From: Salinispora oceanensis
Lineage (GTDB): Bacteria > Actinomycetota > Actinomycetes > Mycobacteriales > Micromonosporaceae
Direction: 5' to 3'
NCBI RefSeq assembly: GCF_000383575.1
Contig: NZ_KB911579.1
Location: forward strand, 1,809,287-1,873,286
DNA: 64,000 nt
In this document: in pieces, positions 35,209-43,364 of the stretch
Numbering within the stretch: position 1 is the stretch's first letter
Layout of the letters: every line of letters starts with the position of its first letter
The notes under the pieces: model-generated
Seen by the model: only the letters and a program-made list of their open reading frames with translations
Database searches by the model: none
What the model was told of the DNA's origin: nothing
Made by a program: the position numbers and the translations under genes

Positions 35209-35664
35209 ATGGAGGATATCAATGCCGTACTCGACAAAATTTGCAGCAGCGCCATTCAGTTGGTGCAAGCGACACCAGGCGCGGTCAGCCGGCTGCGGTT
35301 GCAGGCCGGGAGCGCTACCGTCGAGATGGAGTGGGTGGCCCGCGGGACGCAGTCTGGCGATCTCCCACCGCCGGCGGTAATCACCGCTGAAACCGTTGCC
35401 GACGAAGGGGCGGAGGTGACGTACCTCCGAGCACCCATGATCGGTACCTTCTACCGCTCGCCTGCCCCCGGCGAACCGCCATTCGTCCGGGAGGGGGACA
35501 TGGTGGAGGCCGGCACCCAGGTCGGGATCTTGGAGGCAATGAAGCTGATGAACCCAATCGAGGCCGACCAACCCGGACGAGTGGTGGAGGTCCTCGTCAG
35601 CGATGGCACGCCGGTCGAGTACGACCAGCAGCTGATTGTGGTCACGCCGGCCCTGGACGGGTGA
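35209..35664 (+). CDS. Biotin carboxyl carrier protein
   Basis: A 151-residue BCCP. The biotinylated Lys112 is in LEAMKLMNPI, and the surrounding RAPMIGTFYRSPAPGEPPFV is the typical lipoyl/biotinyl domain. The N-terminal ~60 residues are a linker with a short helical start. The ATG follows AGGGGGAG. It lies 17 bp after the carboxyltransferase and 4 bp before the biotin carboxylase, giving a complete three-gene acetyl-CoA carboxylase. Confidence 0.94.
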   Translation: MEDINAVLDKICSSAIQLVQATPGAVSRLRLQAGSATVEMEWVARGTQSGDLPPPAVITAETVADEGAEVTYLRAPMIGTFYRSPAPGEPPFVREGDMVEAGTQVGILEAMKLMNPIEADQPGRVVEVLVSDGTPVEYDQQLIVVTPALDG

Positions 35665-35668
35665 ACCG

Positions 35669-37030
35669 ATGTTCAACACCGTGTTGATTGCCAACCGTGG
35701 GGAAATCGGCCTACGGGTGGCCCGCACCTGCCGGGAAATGGGGATCCGTACCGTCGCGGTCTACGCCACCGCTGACCGTGACTCGGCGGTGACGCGGTTT
35801 GCCGACGAGGCCCTGCATATAGGACCCACACCGGCAAAACGCAGTTATCTCAACATCGCCGCGGTAGTTGAGGCGGCGTTGCGCGCTGACGCAGATGCGA
35901 TTCACCCAGGCTACGGCTTTCTTTCCGAGGACGCCGACCTCGCCGAGGTCGCCGCACAAAACGGCATCACGTTCATCGGCCCCCGCCCAGAGGTGATGCT
36001 TCGGCTGTCGGACAAGGCCGCAGCTCGGGCAGTGATGGCTGACGCCGGTCTGCCGGTGCTACCAGGCAGCCGCACCGCGGTCACCATGCTGGCCGAAGCA
36101 GAGGCGATCGCGCAGGAAATCGACTATCCTCTAATCATCAAGGCTGCGGCCGGCGGCGGCGGTCGCGGAATGACTGTGGTGTGGCACCGGCGCGACCTGC
36201 CGCGGGCCTTTGCCGAATGCCGGTCCTCGGCCCAGGCAGTGTTCAACGACAGCCGCGTCTACCTGGAGCGCTACCTGGAGTCAGCGCGACACGTCGAGAT
36301 CCAGGTGCTCTGCGACAACCACGGCAACGCAATCCACCTCGGGGAACGAGACTGCTCGGTGCAGCGGCGACACCAGAAACTCATTGAGGAGGCCCCGGCG
36401 CCCAATCTCCCTCCCGGGCTCGCCGACGAGATGGGCGCGGCGGCGGTACGGGGCGCACTCGCGGTCGGCTACTCCGGAGTGGGCACCTTCGAGTTCCTCG
36501 TTGACGAGGATGGCTCGGCGCACTTCATGGAGATCAACTGTCGAATCCAGGTGGAGCACCCAGTCACCGAAATGGTGACCGGCATTGACTTGATTCGGGA
36601 ACAGATTCGGGTGGCCGCCGGACGCCCGCTGGAGCTGAATCAGGCGGACGTTACTCGCCGCGGCGCGGCAATTGAGTGCCGGGTTAACGCGGAGGATCCT
36701 ACCCGTGACTTCCGGCCCACTCCCGGCCGAATCGACGAACTCGACTTGCCTGGTGGCCCGTTCGTGCGGGTGGACACGCACTGCCGGCCGGGATGGACGG
36801 TAGTTCCCGACTACGATCCTCTGTTGGCCAAGCTAATCGTCTGGGCCGAGGACCGAGAACGAGCACTCGCCCGGATGGATCGGGCCCTGTCAGAGTTTGG
36901 GATCACCGGCAAGGGCATGTCCACGACGAAGGAGTTCCTTCGTGAGGTGGTAGTCCACCCGCTGTTCCGGCGAGCCAAGCACTCGACCGGGTTGGTGGGT
37001 CAGATGCGCGTCGAGGCCGACGCTGACTGA
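35669..37030 (+). CDS. Biotin carboxylase subunit of acetyl-CoA carboxylase
   Basis: A 453-residue biotin carboxylase. The start MFNTVLIANRGEIGLRVART is the family opening. The ATP-grasp domain shows KAAAGGGGRGM, the EAPAPNL segment and the catalytic MEINCRIQVEHPVTEM. Length is normal. ATG 35669 is 4 bp after the BCCP stop. It carboxylates the biotin of BCCP with ATP and bicarbonate. It is the last identifiable gene of the polyketide cluster; an ISL3-like remnant begins about 190 bp downstream. Confidence 0.94.
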   Translation: MFNTVLIANRGEIGLRVARTCREMGIRTVAVYATADRDSAVTRFADEALHIGPTPAKRSYLNIAAVVEAALRADADAIHPGYGFLSEDADLAEVAAQNGITFIGPRPEVMLRLSDKAAARAVMADAGLPVLPGSRTAVTMLAEAEAIAQEIDYPLIIKAAAGGGGRGMTVVWHRRDLPRAFAECRSSAQAVFNDSRVYLERYLESARHVEIQVLCDNHGNAIHLGERDCSVQRRHQKLIEEAPAPNLPPGLADEMGAAAVRGALAVGYSGVGTFEFLVDEDGSAHFMEINCRIQVEHPVTEMVTGIDLIREQIRVAAGRPLELNQADVTRRGAAIECRVNAEDPTRDFRPTPGRIDELDLPGGPFVRVDTHCRPGWTVVPDYDPLLAKLIVWAEDRERALARMDRALSEFGITGKGMSTTKEFLREVVVHPLFRRAKHSTGLVGQMRVEADAD

Positions 37031-37217
37031 CCGCACGCCAGCGGTGACTGGGCCCCTGTCCGGCCACCTGCCATCGCTCCGGCAATCTCATAGGGGCCCG
37101 ATATTCCTGTCACTGAAGGACTTCGGAACAGCTCGTTGGTCTGTCTGGGACTGCGTAGATTTCGGCCCTGTCTCACTTTCGGTGGTGACGGAGGGTGGCT
37201 GGTGTCGTTGTTCCTGT

Positions 37218-38385
37218 GTGGATGATGTCAATGGGCTTGTACAGACGGTGTTCTCGGGGCTGTCCCCGCTGGTCATCGAGGACGTGGCCGACGAGGGTGA
37301 GCGGATCGTGGTGCTGGCCCGCACGCCCCGGGACGCTGCGGTCTGCCCGATATGCGGGGCCTCGTCGGGACGGGTGCACGGCTATCACTGGCGGACGGTC
37401 GCGGACGTTGCGGTCGACGGGCGGCGGGTGGTGGTTCGGGCGGGTGCGGCGTCTGGTGTGCCCCACGCGCGGCTGCCGCCGTACCTTCCGGGAACAGGTC
37501 TCCGGGGTGCTGGAGCGATACCAGCGCCGCACGGCTCGTTTGGACAGGCAGGTCAAAGCCGTGGTCAAGGAGTTGGCGGGCCGGGCAGGGTCGCGTCTGC
37601 TGGCGATCTTGGCCATGGGCTTGTCCCGTCACACGGCCCTGCGCGCCCTGCTGCGCATTCCCTTGCCCACCGGGCGGACGCCTCGGGTGATCGGCGTTGA
37701 CGATTTCGCTCTACGCCGGCGGCACCGCTACGCCACCGTGGTGATCGACGCCGAGACCCATGAGCGGATCGAGGTGCTACCCGACCGCACCGCCGACACG
37801 CTGCAAGCGTGGTTGCGCGCGCATCCCGGCGTCGAGGTCGTGTGCCGAGATGGCTCGGCGACCTACGCCGAGGCCATCCGCCGCGCCCTGCCCGACGCGG
37901 TGCAGGTCGCGGACAGGTGGCACCTGCGGCACAACCTCTGTGAAGCCGCTCTGAGCGAGGTGAAGGCGCACAGCGCCTGCTGGGCAGGTGTGCTGGACGC
38001 ACCCATCTACGACGGCCCCCGCGCGCAGACGACCCAGCAACACTGGCACCAGGTCCATGACCTGCTCGACCAGGGCGTGGGCCTGCTGGAATGCGCCCGC
38101 CGCCTGCAGCTATCCCTGAACACCGTCAAACGCTACGCGCGAGCCGACCGGCCCGAGCGGATGCTCCGCGTCCCCAAATACCGTGCCAGCCTCGTCGACC
38201 CCTACCGTGAGCACCTGCGCAAACGTCGGGCCGAGGACCCCGGCGTCGCCATCGTGCACCTCTTCGACGAGATCAAGGCCCTCGGCTACGAGGGCTGCCT
38301 CAACCTCCTGCACAAGTACATCAACCAAGGCCGCGCGGACGCCGACCGCAGCCACATCTCCCCACGCCGCCTCGCCCGGATGCGC
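37218..38385 (+). pseudogene. ISL3-family transposase, frameshifted and 3'-truncated
   Basis: The N-terminus is readable from GTG 37218 (VDDVNGLVQTVFSGLSPLV) with the zinc-finger pair CPICG. A single-base frameshift near 37440 moves the rest into another frame, starting VRRLVCPTRGCRRTF. The catalytic region is then intact: VIGVDDFALRRRHRYATVVI, VVCRDGSATYAEAI and VADRWHLRHNL. The C-terminal quarter is missing: after ISPRRLARM (about 38385) the sequence changes to an ABC permease gene on the other strand. The fragment marks the right-hand edge of the polyketide region. Confidence 0.85.
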
Positions 38386-39180
38386 CAGTGCGGCGGTGAG
38401 CGCCACGAAGCCGAGGCCGCCTCCCACCGCGCCCACGGCCGACGCCAGCCCGACCTCGGCCGCGGTGAGGATCCGCACCTGCGCGGCCGACATCCCGGCT
38501 AGCCGAAGTGCGGCGAGCCGGCGATCTCGTTCTTGTGAACCCCAGCGGACCGCGTTGACGACCAGTGCGAGTAGTGGAAGCAGCAGGGCCGCGAGGCCAA
38601 CCGGCACCGCCAGGCGCAGCCCGCCCGGAAGGCGAGGAACATCCTGGGGCTTGGCACCCCAACCGGAGGAGGGGACGTAGTCAGTGGGAAAAGCCGCGGG
38701 ATCCGCGCCCATCCACAGGACCCACTCGCGCGGCCCGGTCAGGCCGGCGTCCCCGACAGTGCCGATGATCGATTGCGGGTATCGCTCGCGCAGCGTGACG
38801 TCCGTCTCAGTGCGGCCTCCACCTCCGGGGAGACGACGATCTCACCCGGACCCGGCAGGCGTTCCAGCCCTGGTGGTGGCGGCGCATCCGGCCGGATCGC
38901 GGCCACCTCTTCCACCAGTATCGGCTAATCCAGGTAGACATCGCTCCACCCCACGATTGAGCAGCGTGCCCGCCGACCGGTGCTCGCCCTTCTCCAGGGT
39001 GGGGGATCGGTCCGCCGCGCGGTCCCGCTGAGCCTCGCTCAGTGGCAACACGGCCGCGCCGGCGAGCAGGAACAGCGCGGCCACCGCCATGCCGGCAGCC
39101 GTGAAGATGAATCGCAATCGCAATCGCGGGCTACCGAGCGCCAGTTGCCCGGCGAGTCCGACGACTCGGGTCAGGTTCAA
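38386..39180 (-). pseudogene. FtsX-like ABC permease remnant (PadR-ABC module 1)
   Basis: The N-terminal half of a MacB/FtsX-type permease in two frames. The first part, MNLTRVVGLAGQLALGSPRL with one membrane helix, runs from 39180 to about 38842. After frameshifts, the segment ALLLPLLALVVNAVRWGSQE and the conserved RDRRLAALRLAGMSAAQVR continue to about 38390. The same RDRRLxxxRLAGxxxxQ motif is in the intact permease at 45909. The C-terminal half is gone, cut off at the ISL3 fragment. The ATPase gene in front overlaps its start by 4 bp and looks intact, so the transporter is probably inactive. Confidence 0.78.
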
Positions 39181-39902
39181 CGCGGCACCCCTGTCGCCGG
39201 GACGGCCATCCGGCCGTCCCGCAGCACCAACTCACGTTCCGCGTACGCGGCGATCTTGTCGTCGTGGGTCACCAGCACGAGGGCGCAGTGACGGTCTCGC
39301 ACCTGCCGGGTCAGCAGCTCCATCACCAGTTCCCCGTTGGCGCTGTCGAGCGCTCCCGTTGGCTCGTCGGCGAAGATGACATCCGGGTCGGTGGCCAGGG
39401 CTCTGGCCACCGCCACCCGCTGCTGCTGACCGCCGGACATCTCACCGGGCCGGCGCCCGGCCAGGTCCACGACGTCGAGGTCCTGTAACCATCGCCGCGC
39501 GGTCTCCTCGGCCGGTTTCCGGCCGGTGCCGTTGAGGCGCAGGTTCAGCGACACATTTTCCAGGGCGGTTAGCTCCGGCACCAGGTGCCCGAACTGGAAG
39601 ACGAAGCCGAAACGTTGGCGACGTAGCGCGCTGCGCTCCGCGTCGGGCAGGGTACTCAGGTCCCGACCGTTGAGGCACACCTGCCCCTCGTCCGGAGTTA
39701 CCAACCCCGACAGGCAGTGCAGAAGCGTCGACTTGCCGGAGCCACTCGAACCAATAATCGCGATACTGTCGCCACGCGCGATGGTCACCTCGACCCCGTC
39801 CAAAGCGCGGGTCAGTCCGTAGTTGACTCGAAGCCCCCGCGCCTGCAGGAAGGGTGGACCAGGCTGGTCCGGCGCCGACGAAGGCTCCATTACCTGGTTC
39901 AT
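39177..39902 (-). CDS. ABC transporter ATP-binding protein (PadR-ABC module 1)
   Basis: A 241-residue MacB/LolD-type ATPase. Walker A is GSSGSGKST, the Q-loop region FVFQFGHLVPELTALENV, the signature MSGGQQQRVAVARALA, Walker B VIFADEPTGALDS and the H-loop VTHDDKIAAYA. It begins at ATG 39902, overlapping the stop of a 50-codon gene (ATGA); ATG 39890 is an alternative. It would partner the permease at 38386-39180, which is broken, so it may lack a functional partner. The closest relative in the window is the ATPase at 45223. Confidence 0.9.
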   Translation of the reverse strand: MNQVMEPSSAPDQPGPPFLQARGLRVNYGLTRALDGVEVTIARGDSIAIIGSSGSGKSTLLHCLSGLVTPDEGQVCLNGRDLSTLPDAERSALRRQRFGFVFQFGHLVPELTALENVSLNLRLNGTGRKPAEETARRWLQDLDVVDLAGRRPGEMSGGQQQRVAVARALATDPDVIFADEPTGALDSANGELVMELLTRQVRDRHCALVLVTHDDKIAAYAERELVLRDGRMAVPATGVPR

Positions 39903-40051
39903 CCCGCGGTGACCGCATCCTTCTGCGAGTCACTGGCCTCCAGCTCAGGCTGCCCCTCGGCCGAGTGCGCCTCCGGTCCGGTGGCGACAGTATTCCCTTC
40001 CCGCGGACCATCCTCGTCAACGCGGGCATGCTTGGGTTTGTAGGTAGACAT
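39899..40051 (-). CDS. Small 50-residue hydrophilic protein, coupled to ABC ATPase
   Basis: A short gene read by hand: MSTYKPKHARVDEDG at the N-terminus, then a Gly/Glu/Ala-rich acidic chain ending KDAVTAG, without Cys and without hydrophobic helix. Support for reality: a good GAAGGAG site 7 bases before the ATG, and a stop that overlaps the ATG of the ABC ATPase (ATGA), giving translational coupling. The PadR gene ends 53 bp upstream. The equivalent intact module at 44690 has no such gene. It could be a leader or coupling peptide, or a precursor-type peptide; no family is recognised. Confidence 0.6.
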   Translation of the reverse strand: MSTYKPKHARVDEDGPREGNTVATGPEAHSAEGQPELEASDSQKDAVTAG

Positions 40052-40104
40052 ACTACTCCTTCAGGTTGAGCCCGGGCCCGGGCGCGACAGCCTCCGTCAG
40101 CGAT

Positions 40105-40635
40105 TCACCCGATGAGATCCTGTCGAATCTTGGCCATTCGCCGCTCCGTCGAATCGATCCAACGAAGGTCGGCATCGAGGTGCAGAATCGCGAGGTCAGC
40201 GGCGATCACGTCGATGTCGCGAGAATCGGGAGAGGACTTGATTTTCGTCATGTCCCGCATAAGCGCACGGTGTGCCGCCCGCTGCACATCGAGCACCCGA
40301 GTGGCATCTCGTTGGGTCAGCACGGCGAGCAACACTTTGGCGTACAGGTCCGGCTGGAGGTACGGCTGAATTCCCTCTGGTTGAAAGAACCAGTGCTCCA
40401 ACCCGGCTGCACCCGCCGGGGTTACCTCGAAAGATGTCCGCTCCGGGCCGCCGGCTCGCTCGACCCCCACCACATCCACCAGGCCGTCACGCCGCAGTCG
40501 TTGGAGGGTGCTGTAGATCTGACCAGAGCGCAACGGTCGTCGGAGCCCGAGCACGGCGTCGTACTGTCTCCGCAGCTCATAGCCGTGCAGGGGACGCGGT
40601 TCCATCAGGGCAAGCAGGGTTTCTGGCACCGGCAC
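40105..40635 (-). CDS. PadR family regulator (module 1)
   Basis: A 176-residue PadR-like winged-helix regulator. ALMEPRPLHGYELRRQYD and the wing region SGQIYSTLQRLRRDGLV are typical, and the C-terminal helical domain contains VIAADLAILHLDADLRWI. The open frame continues further upstream, but the GTG at 40635 is the best start: it aligns with the start of the paralogue at 44690, and a palindrome sits at the same distance (10 bp) in front of both. It is expected to repress its own ABC operon. Confidence 0.8.
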   Translation of the reverse strand: MPVPETLLALMEPRPLHGYELRRQYDAVLGLRRPLRSGQIYSTLQRLRRDGLVDVVGVERAGGPERTSFEVTPAGAAGLEHWFFQPEGIQPYLQPDLYAKVLLAVLTQRDATRVLDVQRAAHRALMRDMTKIKSSPDSRDIDVIAADLAILHLDADLRWIDSTERRMAKIRQDLIG

Positions 40636-40644
40636 GTGGAGCAG

Positions 40645-40661
40645 TATCCACTGAGTGGCTA
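40645..40661 (-). promoter_or_regulatory. Probable PadR operator, module 1
   Basis: A 17-bp near-perfect palindrome, TATCCACTGAGTGGCTA on the + strand (7 of 8 half-site positions symmetric), 10 bp upstream of the PadR GTG. The palindrome in front of the paralogous PadR at 44664-44680 has the same layout and shares the core xCTCAGTG (on the gene strand), which supports an autoregulatory operator. Confidence 0.65.
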
Positions 40662-40892
40662 GTGTTGGCAACCAGACCGAGCTGACCAGGCGCCACCGAG
40701 CGGTGACGTGACCCGGCCACCCGTAACACTCCACGAATGCCTGGCGCTGGCGCCGCCCAGCAACGCCAGACTCCACCCGCCCGCACCGTTCGGCGCACCG
40801 ACGGCGCAGTGTGGCGTTCGTCGAAACGATGCACCGCCCGCCGACAGCGGGTGAGGTGCCGGTTTCGACACCTCACCGGGACCGCGCACCCG

Positions 40893-41585
40893 CTACTTTT
40901 CGCCTACCACCAGCTCCAGAACCCGCTTCACGTAAGTGGCGAGAGCAGCCTTGATTGCTGATTCATCGGGCAATGGCGAGTCGCTGACTCCAATAATCAC
41001 ATTCACGGCCATTGGCCCATCTCGCGCTAAAACCAGGTCTCGACGAAACTCCATTCCTGGCCCAGTCCGCGGGTCGGACCTATCCAACATGAAAAAGGCC
41101 ATCTCCCCCACGCCGTCCAGCGGTTCAGACTCCATCGGGAATTCCGGATCCGCCGACTCCGAAGGCTCCAGCTCCGCCGACTCCGAAGGCTCCAGCTCCG
41201 CCGACTCCAAAGGCTCCAGCTCCGCCGACTCCAAAGGCTCCAGCTCCGCCGGCTCCGAGGGCTTTAGGCCCGCAGTGACCTGGACACTGACCCCCGTCGA
41301 ACCACCCGGCGCCGCCGCACGGACCTGACATTGCCGGAACTCCATAACATCGGGCCATGGCTCGGAGTACGTGATTTCCGGAGACGCTCCAGTAAGCTGG
41401 ATCAACCAACTGTGATCCAGCCGATCACAAATGTCATCCAACAGACGATAGGTGACGGTCGGAGCGACCGACACTGTCGGCGCAGCATCCCGCGAGGGCG
41501 AGGCCTCCACACACGCGGAAAGCCCCAGGACCAGTAGCGCCGCAGCGCCCCTGCGAATTACACCCGCAATCATGGGCGCAACCAT
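40893..41585 (-). CDS. Putative lipoprotein with acidic 8-residue tandem repeats
   Basis: A 230-residue secreted protein. The signal sequence ends in a lipobox LGLSAC, so it is probably attached to the membrane by a lipidated Cys. The middle contains four 8-residue repeats of the type SAELEPLE/SAELEPSE, encoded by four 24-bp DNA repeats. The C-terminal part, with GEMAFFMLDRSDPR and NVIIGVSDSPLPDE, resembles actinobacterial DUF3558-like lipoproteins. The start may be ATG 41585 or 41573, or a TTG at 41600. No function is known. Confidence 0.78.
   Translation of the reverse strand: MVAPMIAGVIRRGAAALLVLGLSACVEASPSRDAAPTVSVAPTVTYRLLDDICDRLDHSWLIQLTGASPEITYSEPWPDVMEFRQCQVRAAAPGGSTGVSVQVTAGLKPSEPAELEPLESAELEPLESAELEPSESAELEPSESADPEFPMESEPLDGVGEMAFFMLDRSDPRTGPGMEFRRDLVLARDGPMAVNVIIGVSDSPLPDESAIKAALATYVKRVLELVVGEK
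41155..41250. repeat. Four tandem 24-bp repeats in the lipoprotein gene
   Basis: Units at 41155-41178, 41179-41202, 41203-41226 and 41227-41250 differ by a single base in units 3 and 4 (GAA to AAA on the + strand). They encode the acidic linker of the lipoprotein. Copy number may vary between strains by slippage. Confidence 0.9.
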
Positions 41586-41788
41586 TCCATACCTGACCAA
41601 CCCTACAGCGAGCTGCAGCTGCCCAGTTCAGACAGCCTCGAAATCGTGACCTTGCCGCATCCTCCGCCACTGACCAGCACCACGCTTCGAGGTCTGCTGT
41701 GGCGCCAAGGAATTAACCACGACAAGCCAGGTTCAAATTAGAGTAAACGGGGAAAAGTAGCCGCCAGCCGACGTCGAGGGAGGCGACC

Positions 41789-41995
41789 ATGGCGAGTCCG
41801 ATACCGGAGTTGGACACGGAGGACCTGCGACAGATGGCGGTACGAGGTGGCATCGAGGGCGCGGTCGACATGGACCGGGAGGAACTGCTGGATTCCCTGA
41901 TCGCCCGCCCCGGCGAGGGGGCCTGGCAGGAGGACCCCAAGCCGGCGGCGGTCAACCCCAACACCTACCGCTACCAGGCTCCCGACGAACAGTAA
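41789..41995 (+). CDS. Small Rho-N/SAP-like hypothetical protein
   Basis: A 68-residue acidic protein. Residues 6-40 (PELDTEDLRQMAVRGGI, then MDREELLDSL) resemble the short helical Rho-termination-factor N-terminal or SAP-like motif; the tail is Pro/Asn-rich and ends YRYQAPDEQ. GAGGGAGGCGACC precedes the ATG. Such small proteins are common in Actinobacteria; the function is unknown. Unrelated neighbours on both sides suggest a stand-alone gene. Confidence 0.65.
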   Translation: MASPIPELDTEDLRQMAVRGGIEGAVDMDREELLDSLIARPGEGAWQEDPKPAAVNPNTYRYQAPDEQ

Positions 41996-42054
41996 GGCCC
42001 GCGCGGAACCACGATCGACGGGATGCGGCAGCTAAGTTGGATGCCGGTGGGCGG

Positions 42055-42531
42055 TCAGCTGTGCTCGTTGAGGTAGCGGATCAGGCCGGCGACATCGTCG
42101 GGGACCAGGCGGCCGATCGCTCCGCTCGAGTAGACAGCCGTCAGCACGGTGCCGTCCGGCGCGAGGACAAACCCGGTCGACTGCAGGTGGTGCGGCTCGT
42201 CATTGACGTAGGCGCCCGTCACCTCGGCCACCGTGGCGATGTCGGCGCTGTGCCCGACGGGGAAGCCGATCCGACGATCCGCCACGAGCTGGCGGGAGGT
42301 TTCCTCGTCGTCGGAGGAGAGCGCGACGACCCGTACCCCGAGTTCGGTGAGGGTGTCGCTGGCCCGCTGGAACGCCGCGAGCTGTGTGTTGCAGTACGGA
42401 CACCATGATCCACGGTAGATCAACACAACACCGAACTGGCCGGCGAGGTCGTCGGGCAGGTTGAGCGTGCCGCCACCGACCGCGGGGACCTGAAGGTTCG
42501 GAAAGCGTTGTCCGTTATTGAGACGAGCCAC
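42055..42531 (-). CDS. Peroxiredoxin (AhpC/TSA family)
   Basis: A 158-residue thioredoxin-fold peroxiredoxin-like protein. The active site reads YRGSWCPYCNTQL, a CxxC arrangement with the peroxidatic Cys first, followed by AAFQRASDTLTELGVRVVAL. It likely reduces peroxides or acts as a thiol-disulfide oxidoreductase in the cytoplasm. The ATG is at 42531. The divergent TetR gene and the two palindromes between the genes indicate direct control by that TetR. Confidence 0.88.
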   Translation of the reverse strand: MARLNNGQRFPNLQVPAVGGGTLNLPDDLAGQFGVVLIYRGSWCPYCNTQLAAFQRASDTLTELGVRVVALSSDDEETSRQLVADRRIGFPVGHSADIATVAEVTGAYVNDEPHHLQSTGFVLAPDGTVLTAVYSSGAIGRLVPDDVAGLIRYLNEHS

Positions 42532-42573
42532 GTCGTTCTCCTTATCGCGCCGGCGCTCCCAGGCGCCGATTTA

Positions 42574-42628
42574 CTGGACTGACTGGTCCAGCGTAGGAAG
42601 CAAAAACTGGACCAGCAAGTCCAGTTTT
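42574..42628. promoter_or_regulatory. Double TetR operator between peroxiredoxin and TetR genes
   Basis: Two copies of the palindrome CTGGAC-N6-GTCCAG, at 42574-42591 and 42607-42624. The second extends to a perfect 10-bp arm, AAAACTGGAC/GTCCAGTTTT (42603-42628). Centres are 33 bp apart, about three helical turns. They lie in the 114-bp divergent region and should bind the TetR encoded at 42646. Confidence 0.82.
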
Positions 42629-42645
42629 CTTGCTAGGCTTGTGCC

Positions 42646-43284
42646 ATGACCACCGCGCAGCACACCCCCAAGCTGACCGCCCGGGGGGCGGCGACCAGGA
42701 CCCGCATCGTGGCGGCCGCAGCCAACCTCGTACGCGAGCATGGGGCGGCGGGCACGAGCCTCGACGATGTGATGGCGGCGAGCAGAACCAGTAAGTCGCA
42801 GCTGTACCACTACTTCGCGAACAAGGAAGATCTACTCCGAGCGGTCGCATGGCAGCAGACCGATCGAATCGTGGAGGCGCAGCGCCCCGAGCTGGACCAG
42901 CTGGACTCCCTGGCCGGCCTGCGCCGCTGGCGCGACAAGTTCGTCGCGGCGCGCGACGAGGCTCAAAATGTGGGTGGTTGCCCGCTCGGCTCCCTGGCCG
43001 GCGAACTCGCCGACGGCGATCCGGAGAATCGCGTCGTGCTGCAGAAATGCTTCACCGCGTGGGCATCCCCACTGCTCATGGGGCTGACCACGATGCGCGA
43101 CCAGGGACAGCTGAGGCCGGATGCCGATCCGGACGCACTGGCCGAAGCCATCATGGCTGCCCTACAGGGCGGGCTGCTGTTGAGCAACACCTACCGGTCC
43201 AGCCGCCCACTCGCCCGCGCGCTGGACATGGCGATCGATCACGTAACCAGTTTCGCCACCGTTCGGGGAGCCGCGGTGGGGTAA
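42646..43284 (+). CDS. TetR family repressor
   Basis: A 212-residue TetR protein. The helix-turn-helix lies at about residues 35-60, with GTSLDDVMAASRTSKSQLYH and YFANKEDLLRAV. The C-terminal domain has the VGGCPLGSLAGELAD segment seen in TetR_C ligand domains of the AcrR/YcdC type. It probably represses itself and the divergent peroxiredoxin through the two CTGGAC palindromes, responding to an electrophile or oxidant. Confidence 0.9.
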   Translation: MTTAQHTPKLTARGAATRTRIVAAAANLVREHGAAGTSLDDVMAASRTSKSQLYHYFANKEDLLRAVAWQQTDRIVEAQRPELDQLDSLAGLRRWRDKFVAARDEAQNVGGCPLGSLAGELADGDPENRVVLQKCFTAWASPLLMGLTTMRDQGQLRPDADPDALAEAIMAALQGGLLLSNTYRSSRPLARALDMAIDHVTSFATVRGAAVG

Positions 43285-43290
43285 GTTCCG

Positions 43291-43344
43291 CCTGGTCCGC
43301 GCGTACCGGCGACAGGTATCGCCGCCGGCACGCCGCGGACCAGG
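43291..43344. terminator. Hairpin between convergent TetR and PI-PLC genes
   Basis: An 11-bp perfect inverted repeat (43291-43301 against 43334-43344) with a GC-rich 32-base loop between two convergent genes. A terminator role is plausible, although the loop is long. Confidence 0.5.
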
Positions 43345-43364
43345 GCGAACCAGAGCGAGCGCGG

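Noticed and set aside
37195..38502. Intact-looking 435-codon frame for the ISL3 transposase
   Set aside because: Its first ~80 codons are out of the true frame; the zinc-finger N-terminus is in a different frame and the C-terminus is lost, so it is a pseudogene.
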